Below are positions 1 through 6,259 of a stretch of 17,889 bases of DNA, piece by piece. The DNA is from Elusimicrobia bacterium RIFCSPLOWO2_12_FULL_59_9. Its GTDB lineage: Bacteria > Elusimicrobiota > Elusimicrobia > O2-12-FULL-59-9. A program made the translations under genes and the position numbers. The first letter of the stretch is position 1. Every line of letters starts with the position of its first letter. The stretch spans positions 1 through 17,889 of the forward strand of contig MGUX01000013.1 in assembly GCA_001800185.1 (NCBI GenBank), given 5' to 3'. Under the pieces are notes generated by a model that was not told the DNA's origin, did not search any database, and worked only from the letters and a program-made list of their open reading frames with translations.

Positions 1-208
1 CTTCGATCATCTTCCCAACAACAAACGGCAACAGCACAAGCACCGATGAAACAACAAAAAAGGAGGCACGGCACGGAAAACCACGACGACACACCGTCGA
101 CAGATTTCAGGCTCATTCTTGGATTAGAAAATGCTGGCCCCCTATGCCCGCCATCGGCGCGGCGGCCGGCCGGTATTTATCATCCATCCGGGGCCCTCTA
201 GGCCGGGA
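1..208. other. Left-edge stretch without a convincing gene
   Basis: No recognisable gene lies here. The first 100 bases are unusually rich in A and C (many caa, aca and gca triplets), unlike the GC-rich genes that follow. Two plus-strand frames stay open from base 1 to about base 200 (one ends at the TAG at 199), but neither gives a protein I recognise. The translation is low-complexity Gln/Thr/Arg, so I do not call a partial gene. Bases 150-208 are GC-rich with short self-complementary patches (for example CGCC-GAT-GGCG). These lie downstream of the adenosine deaminase stop on the minus strand, but no T-run follows, so no terminator is claimed. Confidence 0.4.
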
Positions 209-1435
209 TTAAGACTTGGCCGCGGGGAAGTGCCGAGCGGCGAGCTTGTCGTAGCGCGCGGTCACGGACTCCACGAACTCGCGCTTCGCGGCGAATGTGC
301 CGGGAAAGAAGGCGCCCTTGAAGCCGGCTACGACAAGGCGCTTGAGCTCGACGCGGTTGACCTTCGCGTGCTCGCACGCCAGTTGGATCTCGCGCGACAC
401 GGTCGTATTCGACACGAGGCGGTTGTCCGTGCAGATCGACACCGATAGGCCGTGGTCGATCATCTGGCGGATCGGGTGCTTGTCGAGGGATTTGAGCGAG
501 GAAATCGTCTGCAGGTTGCTCGTGACGCAGACCTCGATGCCGATGCGCTGGCTCGCCAGGTAGTTCGCAAGACTCTCGACATACTTCTTGCGGTCCTCGA
601 TTTTGGGGTCCTGGATCATGTCCTGCGCAAACAGGAACGTGCCGTGGCCGATGCGGTTGGCGTGGCACTGCGTGATCGCCTGCCAGATGGACTCGGGGCC
701 ATACGCCTCGCCGGCGTGGACGGTCTTGCGGATGAAGTGGCTGTGGGCGTGCTGGTAGGCGGCCCAATGGTCGGCGGGCGGGTAGCCGGCCTCCTCGCCG
801 GCGAGGTCGAAGCCGACGACGGGCAGGCCTTCCCGCGCGAGCTCGACGCACGCGCGCGAGAGCTCCAGAGACGCCGCCGCGTAAACCTCGTCCTTGGGCG
901 CATGCTCCATGAGGCGCAGCATGTCGGCGAAGTAGGGCGACATGCCCTTCTTGAAGCGGCGCATCGCGCACAGGATCATGCCGAAGTGGAAGGGCGCGTC
1001 CTCGCCCGACTTCACGCTTTTTGAATTGTTGTGCGCCTTGGCCCCGGCGGCGAGGCCGGCGGCGACGGCGCGAACCACGTCGCGCACCCCGGTTGTCGGC
1101 GTGACGTGGAGCTGGGGCGCGAAACGCACTTCGATGTAGCGCACGCCCTCGGCGGCATTGTCCTCCACGAGCTCCTGCGCGACGCGCGTCAAGTTGTCGA
1201 GGTCGGGCAGGACCGCGCAGGTGTACATGAAGCCATGCAGGTAATCGGGCAGGTCCTTATAGGACTCCTTGAAAACCAACTTGCGCAGCCCCGCCTCCGA
1301 GGTGGATGGAAGCTTGACCTTCGCCTCGCGCGCCAGCTCGATCAAGGTCTTAAGCCGCAGCGAGCCGTCGAGGTGGACATGCAGGTCGGACTTTGGGATG
1401 GCGCGGATAAATTCGGGCGTGATCTGGTCTTTCAT
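209..1435 (-). CDS. add: Adenosine deaminase family metal-dependent hydrolase
   Basis: Predicted to deaminate adenosine (or deoxyadenosine) to inosine in the cytoplasm, in purine salvage. The ATG at 1435 gives 408 aa and places the metal-binding SDLHVHLDGS motif (H19, H21) near the N-terminus, as in the family; an in-frame start at 1462 would add nine residues. Other family signatures are HAGE (H240, E243), RIGHGT, and TDNRLVSNTT near the C-terminus (D337). The classical enzymes have TDDP at the last site, so the second Asp is Asn here. I recall this variant from other long bacterial members. At 408 aa it is longer than the roughly 340 aa E. coli enzyme, with an extra segment around residues 135-160 (AHNNSKSVKSGED). 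It is the last gene of a minus-strand series and is separated from the SET gene by about 50 bp. The family call is firm; the exact substrate (adenosine, adenine or a related nucleoside) is inferred. Confidence 0.88.
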   Translation of the reverse strand: MKDQITPEFIRAIPKSDLHVHLDGSLRLKTLIELAREAKVKLPSTSEAGLRKLVFKESYKDLPDYLHGFMYTCAVLPDLDNLTRVAQELVEDNAAEGVRYIEVRFAPQLHVTPTTGVRDVVRAVAAGLAAGAKAHNNSKSVKSGEDAPFHFGMILCAMRRFKKGMSPYFADMLRLMEHAPKDEVYAAASLELSRACVELAREGLPVVGFDLAGEEAGYPPADHWAAYQHAHSHFIRKTVHAGEAYGPESIWQAITQCHANRIGHGTFLFAQDMIQDPKIEDRKKYVESLANYLASQRIGIEVCVTSNLQTISSLKSLDKHPIRQMIDHGLSVSICTDNRLVSNTTVSREIQLACEHAKVNRVELKRLVVAGFKGAFFPGTFAAKREFVESVTARYDKLAARHFPAAKS

Positions 1436-1484
1436 GCGCGATAGTCTACCAATTTTGCGCATCGCCCATCAGCGAGTGGGCGCC

Positions 1485-1913
1485 TCAAGCGGCGCGTTGT
1501 TTGCGGCCGGCTGCGGCGGCTGGTTGGGCGCGCTTGCTCAGCTTAAACCTCTTTTGGGCGTACGCGCTGTAGGCAAACAGCAGTTCCTCATCCTTCTCGA
1601 TGCGCCGCAGCGCGCGCAAATAGACGCGTCGGCCTTTTATGACCTTTTGCATGTTGGGCGAAGAGGAATGGTTGGCCATCCCTCCATAGCCCGCGGGAAC
1701 CAGCAAATACCCGCCGACCCGGAACTTATAGGCATCGGCGTAAGAAGTGCACTGATCCGCGGCTGATCTGGCCGGAACGAGCATTCCGATGACCTCAACA
1801 CTTTCGTTTCTCTCCAGCGGGACTTTGGCAAAAAGCCCCCTTCCGGCTCCGCGGTTAGTGGACTCCGCGACATACAAGCGATCGTCGGCCTCTTCAATGC
1901 GTGCCGGCTTCAT
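1485..1913 (-). CDS. Small SET-domain protein
   Basis: A 142-aa protein that is essentially one SET domain, the fold of S-adenosylmethionine-dependent lysine methyltransferases. Visible signatures are RGAGRGLFA (residues 21-29, the GxG SAM-binding strand), NHSSSPN (81-87, matching the family NHSxxPN motif) and DEELLFAYSAY (108-118, matching the ELxxDY region, with AY where DY is usual). There is no Cys-rich post-SET segment. The C-terminus is basic and Ala-rich (KRAQPAAAAGRKQ). I chose the ATG at 1913 because it puts the first SET strand near the N-terminus. A TTG at 1967 would add 18 residues and overlap the upstream gene by 20 bp; neither start has a clear Shine-Dalgarno. Small bacterial SET proteins are widespread, but their targets are mostly unknown, so substrate and activity are not claimed. 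It is probably co-transcribed with the gene ending at 1948. Confidence 0.8.
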   Translation of the reverse strand: MKPARIEEADDRLYVAESTNRGAGRGLFAKVPLERNESVEVIGMLVPARSAADQCTSYADAYKFRVGGYLLVPAGYGGMANHSSSPNMQKVIKGRRVYLRALRRIEKDEELLFAYSAYAQKRFKLSKRAQPAAAAGRKQRAA

Positions 1914-1947
1914 GATGGGAATTTCGGCGCGGGAATGGCGGGCGGAA

Positions 1948-2472
1948 TCACTGCTTCTCTTGGCCAAGGACGTCGTCGTTGAGTTTTTTCAGATCCGAAA
2001 GCCGATGCTGAATCTTGGCGTCCCAATCCTTATTGCCGACCGACACGATCAGCCAGTCGTTGAGCCGCCTCTGAAAAAAATCGGCCGGAACGGCCAGAAG
2101 CGCGAAATCATGAAGAGCTTCGTCCAAAGATTCATCAGCGTGCCAGGTAGTTAAAATGATCTTCTCATCGCGCTCTTCTGGATCGGGCCTTTTCTTGAGG
2201 ATCGCCTGGTCGAAGACGTCATGGGTAAATTCGCAGCCGGGTCCCCAGGCGGAAAAGCAGCACAAGCCGTTCTCCAGCGCCTTGGCCGCCGCGGAAAAGA
2301 TGTGATCGCGGTCAGTCTTTCCCGCGTCCATACACAGCATGAGACCAAAAAAACCGGAAGGCAGGTCCAGCTTGTCGGGCCATTCCTCCAGCCTTTGCAG
2401 GGACAAAAAATAATAGTCTTTTATCCAGACGCTATTGCCCTGCGCGACCTTGATGACCTTGCCGTTTGCCAT
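1948..2472 (-). CDS. Uncharacterised protein with a TTWH motif
   Basis: A 174-aa cytoplasmic-looking protein with no signal peptide or membrane segment. The C-terminus is charged and helical (KIQHRLSDLKKLNDDVLGQ). A Cys/Trp-containing segment, CCFSAWGPGCEF, precedes ILTTWHADESLDEAL. This order (a strand ending in W-G-x-x-C, then TTWH-x-D-E-x-L-x-E) resembles a family of short hypothetical proteins that I remember as a DUF (possibly DUF7684), a recollection I could not verify. No catalytic function is evident. The start is the ATG at 2472; only a weak purine-rich stretch (GAAAAGAA) precedes it. Its 3' end lies 35 bp from the SET gene start, or overlaps it if the SET gene uses TTG at 1967, so the two are probably co-expressed. 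Confidence 0.7.
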   Translation of the reverse strand: MANGKVIKVAQGNSVWIKDYYFLSLQRLEEWPDKLDLPSGFFGLMLCMDAGKTDRDHIFSAAAKALENGLCCFSAWGPGCEFTHDVFDQAILKKRPDPEERDEKIILTTWHADESLDEALHDFALLAVPADFFQRRLNDWLIVSVGNKDWDAKIQHRLSDLKKLNDDVLGQEKQ

Positions 2473-2524
2473 TTCTTTTCGCTCTCAGGAGGGCCGAGCC
2501 TATCGCTCCCGGCTTGCGGGGACG

Positions 2525-2541
2525 GCGAGGAGACGCCTCGC
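2525..2541. repeat. GC-rich hairpin in a 77-bp gap
   Basis: A perfect 6-bp inverted repeat (GCGAGG and CCTCGC, 5-base loop) sits 8 bases past the stop of the minus-strand lipoprotein gene, inside a GC-rich patch (about 2505-2545). No T-run follows on the minus strand. It could be a weak terminator, an mRNA end stabiliser or a REP-like repeat; the sequence does not decide. Confidence 0.45.
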
Positions 2542-2549
2542 GGGGTTTC

Positions 2550-3269
2550 TCATAACGTCTTTCCGGTCCGTGCCTCGATCCATTTCCAGAAGTCGGCATT
2601 GAGCTCAAAGTAGCGCCGCTTAAGGCCGGGTTCGTGCAATAGCGAAAAAGTGTCGAAAAAGCGCAAAAGTGTTTCGGGGTTTCCTCCTCCCAGTCCGCTT
2701 GAGTCGAAATAGAGCGCCGCCGTCCGCTCTATAAGCCAGTAAAATTCATCCTTCATTTCCATGAACTGTGAAAATTCAATCCCTTGTGCGGCCACGCTCA
2801 GGACCGGCCCAAACTCCTCGCTTCCGCCGTCCAGCGCGCGGCACTCGACCGGCTCCCCCTCGTTGTAGGGTATATCAGCTTCGACGGTCGGCGCCAGGAC
2901 TACGGATTCCTGCCCTTCCTTGGGCAGGGGTGGGGAAACGGGATAGAAAAGGACTTTATAGTATTCTTTGTCGCTTTTCCGGATGGGGATGGGCCAAGAG
3001 GCATGCCACTCCATGGCGATGATTCCGCCGCAATTCGCGTCCCGCTTGAGAAACTGTATGCGTTCCTTGAGAGAGGCGGCCTTGGGGGCTGCCTCAGTTG
3101 GGGAGGGAGCGGTTTTTACCGCGGCTGCTGAAAGAGCCGGCTTCTCCTTCACCATGGTCGGGCCCGCACAGGCGCACATCAGGAGAGTCGCCATGGCGGC
3201 GCCCGCCGCCGCGTTTCGAAGGCAACCCCGAGGTGTTGTCGAGTTATTCCAACAAACTGTCTTGAGCAT
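2550..3269 (-). CDS. Probable lipoprotein of unknown function
   Basis: A 239-aa protein. The ATG at 3269 is favoured over an in-frame ATG at 3284 because GGAGG followed by a G-run lies about 8 bases upstream, an ideal Shine-Dalgarno. Residues 1-35 have Arg/Lys residues, then a hydrophobic Ala/Leu stretch ending in LLMCAC, which fits a lipoprotein signal (Cys preceded by Ala, though M-C-A is not a perfect lipobox). A low-complexity Ala/Pro/Lys linker follows, then a globular domain with EWHASWPIPIRKSDKEYYKV and a helical Trp/Phe-rich C-terminus (ELNADFWKWIEARTG). I do not recognise the family. It is probably tethered to the outer membrane or exported to the periplasm. A promoter about 130 bases upstream suggests it heads a minus-strand transcript that may continue into the TTWH and SET genes. 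Confidence 0.72.
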   Translation of the reverse strand: MLKTVCWNNSTTPRGCLRNAAAGAAMATLLMCACAGPTMVKEKPALSAAAVKTAPSPTEAAPKAASLKERIQFLKRDANCGGIIAMEWHASWPIPIRKSDKEYYKVLFYPVSPPLPKEGQESVVLAPTVEADIPYNEGEPVECRALDGGSEEFGPVLSVAAQGIEFSQFMEMKDEFYWLIERTAALYFDSSGLGGGNPETLLRFFDTFSLLHEPGLKRRYFELNADFWKWIEARTGKTL

Positions 3270-3391
3270 CTTCCCCCCCTCCATAAAATGGGCGCCGGAT
3301 AATCTGGGTTTTGCGCTTGGATCCCTTTCCCCGCCGCCGCTCCATGACGCGGTCCACGGTCTAAGCGCTGTGACCGGGCTGGGGGCGATCC

Positions 3392-3442
3392 AATTTATAT
3401 TCTAAGGGATTAACCGCTCGATGTCCAGAGAATATATAAATT
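3392..3442. repeat. AT-rich inverted repeat around the promoter
   Basis: The arm AATTTATATTCT (3392-3403) is repeated inverted at 3429-3442 with two extra bases. The -10 hexamer overlaps the left arm and the -35 lies between the arms. This could be an operator for a dimeric regulator or simply an AT-rich palindrome. The rest of the 3270-3493 gap holds no gene. Confidence 0.5.
3399..3427 (-). promoter_or_regulatory. Sigma70-like promoter for the lipoprotein gene
   Basis: Read on the minus strand: TGGACA (3427-3422, 5 of 6 match to the -35 consensus), 17-base spacer, TAGAAT (3404-3399, 5 of 6 match to the -10). Transcription would start near 3392, giving a leader of about 120 bases before the ATG at 3269. 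The local sequence is AT-rich against a GC-rich background. Confidence 0.6.
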
Positions 3443-3493
3443 CGGGCGCACTCTATGAAGGACAAAAGAGGCGGGGGGCGGCGGGCGCTTTTA

Positions 3494-4810
3494 TCACAGG
3501 CGGCCTTCGGCGATCCAATGGACCAAGTCCGCGATGACCTCGCTGGACACGTGGCCGGGCGCGGAGTACTCGTCGGGATTGCCCGGGCCCTCACCCGGAG
3601 CGAAGAGGTGGTTCAATTTAGGGTAGGTTTTGAAGCGGGCGCCGGCGCGGCCCTCCAGGACCTTTTGCCAGGCGGCGATGTCCTCAGCGGTCACCTGATA
3701 GTCGCGCTCGCCGCGCAGAACGAGCACGGGGACAATTAGCTCGGCGGCCTTCTCCGGCAAGCGCCGCGCTTCGATATCCGCTAAATAGGCGGCGGGCATG
3801 CCGAGGAGGCGGGCCTCCGGACCCAATGTCCCGTCCTTCATCCCTTTGAGGAAGGCGCGGACCTCCTCGATGGCTTTGGACTCGGCCTCGTCCACTTGGC
3901 CGTCGAGACGGGCGATGCGCTCGCTCTGCTCAAGAATTTTCTCGACCAGCGGTTTGCCGGAGGGCGCCAGTAAAATGACGCCGGCGGTCTTGCCGTCGCG
4001 CAGGGCTATCTCGGGAGCGGCGGCCGCGCCGAGGCTATGGCCGACGAGGTAGACGCGCTTGGGATCAATTCCGGGCTGGCGGCGCAGGGTCTCCAAGGCC
4101 AGGACGGCATCCTCGATCGTCTCCTCATCGATGGTGATCGAGGAAGCCTTCAATCGCCCGCCGTGGACCACTGTGCGCTTGTCGTAGCGGTAAACGGCGA
4201 CGCCGCGGCCGGCCAGGCCCACGGCGATGTCCTTGAAGGGCTTAAGCGCCCCGACCGACTCGTCACGATCGTTGGGACCTGAACCGTGAACGAGGACGAC
4301 TGCCGGAAAAGGCCCTTTTCCAACCGGCATGGCCAAGGTCCCAGGCAGAGGCCAGTCCTTTGAACCCGTCGGAAGGTCCTTTTCCGTGAAAGCGGCCGGA
4401 TCGGCGTAATCCGGCAGCACATAGGACGGAAGGGCGGGGGCGAAGTGGAGCCCGCCGATCCGGCCATCGGGCGTCCAGCAAACGCGGGCCTCAAGCTCCG
4501 CTTTCTCGAACTTGACCGGCACGAGCACGCAGGAAGCGGCGCCGGCCCTGGGCTCGCCGGATGAAACGAAGTGTCCGCTTTGGTCCTGAATCTGGCCCCA
4601 CACCTCGCCAAGGCGGCCGGCGGGCAAGGCATCCTTGAGATCGTCGCTGAAAAACGCGGCGGCCTCTTCGAAGCGGCCGGCGGCGAAATCGTCGATGAGA
4701 GCGCGGGAAGTTTTCAAATTATCCACGGATTCTCCAGCGAGCGCCGCGCAGGCGAGCCAGGGAAGACTGCAGCGCGAGATCCTCATGAACCATAAAAAAT
4801 TTGGCTTCAT
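3494..4810 (-). CDS. Secreted alpha/beta hydrolase with DUF3887-like domain
   Basis: A 438-aa protein. Residues 1-26 look like a signal peptide (basic start, LPWLACAALA, likely cut after ALA before GES), so it should act in the periplasm or outside. Residues 33-125 resemble DUF3887 (a cystatin/NTF2-like domain: LIDDFAAGRFEEAAAFF...LPAGRLGEVW). The rest is an alpha/beta hydrolase: HGSGPNDRDE (175-184, oxyanion region), nucleophile elbow GHSLG (S259), acid in GERDYQV (D370) and LNHLF (H401), so the triad is complete. A lid-like helical insertion spans about 290-350. This architecture is known in bacterial serine hydrolases/peptidases; the substrate (ester or peptide) is unknown. Start: the ATG at 4810 is preceded by GGATAAG; an ATG at 4786 lacks a Shine-Dalgarno. 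It is transcribed divergently from the TolC-RND operon. Confidence 0.85.
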   Translation of the reverse strand: MKPNFLWFMRISRCSLPWLACAALAGESVDNLKTSRALIDDFAAGRFEEAAAFFSDDLKDALPAGRLGEVWGQIQDQSGHFVSSGEPRAGAASCVLVPVKFEKAELEARVCWTPDGRIGGLHFAPALPSYVLPDYADPAAFTEKDLPTGSKDWPLPGTLAMPVGKGPFPAVVLVHGSGPNDRDESVGALKPFKDIAVGLAGRGVAVYRYDKRTVVHGGRLKASSITIDEETIEDAVLALETLRRQPGIDPKRVYLVGHSLGAAAAPEIALRDGKTAGVILLAPSGKPLVEKILEQSERIARLDGQVDEAESKAIEEVRAFLKGMKDGTLGPEARLLGMPAAYLADIEARRLPEKAAELIVPVLVLRGERDYQVTAEDIAAWQKVLEGRAGARFKTYPKLNHLFAPGEGPGNPDEYSAPGHVSSEVIADLVHWIAEGRL

Positions 4811-4990
4811 TCTTATCCGTCAAAGGAAATCAAATTTAATCGCTTAAATCAAATTAGAGTTCCCGGGAAACCCGACATGCAAGGGGAATTTATATAAGCG
4901 ATAATGATGGCCATGCTCCAATTAAAGGCGATCCGGCGACACTTTTTGCGCCATGAAAACGTCTAAATACATGTTCTTGGAAAATAGGCC
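4811..4990. promoter_or_regulatory. Divergent intergenic region with direct repeat and palindrome
   Basis: This 180-bp AT-rich gap separates the minus-strand hydrolase from the plus-strand TolC gene, so it must hold both promoters. A 10-base direct repeat AAATCAAATT occurs at 4827-4836 and 4846-4855 (19 bp apart, nearly two helical turns). A perfect 10-bp palindrome TTCCCGGGAA lies at 4860-4869. A GATAAT hexamer at 4900-4905 could be a -10 for the TolC gene, but I find no well-spaced -35. No regulator gene is adjacent. The direct repeat and palindrome are candidate operator sites only. Confidence 0.4.
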
Positions 4991-6259
4991 ATGCATTTAA
5001 CCCGCCGAATCATCGCCATATCGGCTGTGGGGATGCTGCTGTCGGCGGCGGCCATCGGGCAGGGCGGCGGCGCGGCGGCCGAGGCCCGCACCCTCAAGGA
5101 AATTTTCGAGCTCGCGCTCAAAAACAGCGAGAGCATCGCCATCAGCGAGCAGGCCGTGCGCGAAGCGGAGGCTCTCTACCGCCAGACCTTGGGCGCCTCG
5201 CTGCCGGAGTTTTCTTTCCGCCATCAAATGACTTGGGAAGACGGCTCCGGCGGCTCCAACCCCGAAGGGGCGCTGCGGATGACCAAAACGAATCTCACCG
5301 GGTACCGGGAAATGGCCGCGCTAAAAGCCGGCAAATCCGCCGCGCAAAGGCGCAAGCACCAGCGCCGGCGCGCCGAACAGCTTTTGCTGGGGGACGTGGC
5401 CGGGGCCTTTTTTGGCTTGCTGCAGGCCAAGGAAAACGTGAGCGCCTCCCGGCGCCTGATAGAATTGGCCGAGCGGCGCCTGGGCGATTTGCGGGAGCGC
5501 GTGCGCGTGGGCCGTACGCGCGAAGCGGACTCCATCGGACAAGACTTTCAGGTCGCCTCCCTGCGCTCCCAGCTTGAGGAAAGCGCCCGGCAGGTGGATG
5601 GCCGGAGCAATCTGCTCGCCTTCCTTATTAAGGAACCCGCCCCGGAGCCTAAAACGGCCGATGACCCGGGGCTTGGGGAAAATACCCTGGAAAGCTATTT
5701 AGCCCGCGTCGAAATGCGGCCCGACATTCAGGCGGCCAAAGAGGCCCGCGACATCACCCAAAGCTTGGTCCAGGTCTCCCGCACGGAGTACTGGCCGCAA
5801 TTGAGCCTGCTGGCCAATTATTATACGTACCGCCCGGCCAAGTCCAGCGGCGATTGGGACGCTTCTCTGGCCGTCGGAGTTCCGCTGTGGTCGTGGGGGG
5901 CCCGCCGCGCCTCGCTGAGCGCCGCGGGCGCGCTGTTGAGCCAAAATGAATTGGAATATCAACTCGCCGGCCGCCGGGCGAATTTGGAAATTCGCAACGC
6001 TTACCGTGATTATCAATCGGCGAAAAAGCAGCTTGATCTTCTGGGCCAGGCGCTGGAGCTGGCGCGCCGCGACTATGCGCTCCAGGGGCGGGATGAGAGC
6101 CGGGGGCTTGTCACCAGCCTGGAAGTGCTGGAGTCGCTCAACCGCCTCAACGGCGCCGAATTGGCCTTCAGCCGCGCCAAGCTTCAGGCCCGGTTGGCGG
6201 CGCTCAACCTGGAAATCGCGGCCGGGGTGAAATTCGAGGACATGGAGCTTCTCAAATGA
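4991..6259 (+). CDS. TolC-family outer-membrane efflux channel protein
   Basis: A 422-aa protein of the outer membrane efflux protein (OEP/TolC) family, which trimerises into a beta-barrel with a periplasmic alpha-helical tunnel. Residues 1-31 form a signal peptide (RR, hydrophobic core AISAVGMLLSAAA, cut near AAAEA). There is no lipobox, so it is not the lipidated OprM type. Two long-helix repeats follow (roughly 35-215 and 235-415), rich in Ala, Leu, Gln and Arg, starting with TLKEIFELALKNSESIAISE, a typical family N-terminus. Its length is slightly below the usual 430-480 aa. No strong Shine-Dalgarno precedes the ATG. The stop codon overlaps the start of the RND pump (ATGA), so the two are translationally coupled and should form one export system. 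Confidence 0.9.
   Translation: MHLTRRIIAISAVGMLLSAAAIGQGGGAAAEARTLKEIFELALKNSESIAISEQAVREAEALYRQTLGASLPEFSFRHQMTWEDGSGGSNPEGALRMTKTNLTGYREMAALKAGKSAAQRRKHQRRRAEQLLLGDVAGAFFGLLQAKENVSASRRLIELAERRLGDLRERVRVGRTREADSIGQDFQVASLRSQLEESARQVDGRSNLLAFLIKEPAPEPKTADDPGLGENTLESYLARVEMRPDIQAAKEARDITQSLVQVSRTEYWPQLSLLANYYTYRPAKSSGDWDASLAVGVPLWSWGARRASLSAAGALLSQNELEYQLAGRRANLEIRNAYRDYQSAKKQLDLLGQALELARRDYALQGRDESRGLVTSLEVLESLNRLNGAELAFSRAKLQARLAALNLEIAAGVKFEDMELLK

Noticed and set aside
2784..3405. Several plus-strand open frames opposite the lipoprotein gene
   Set aside because: The minus-strand gene has a strong Shine-Dalgarno, a signal sequence and a promoter. The plus-strand frames overlap each other and lack these.
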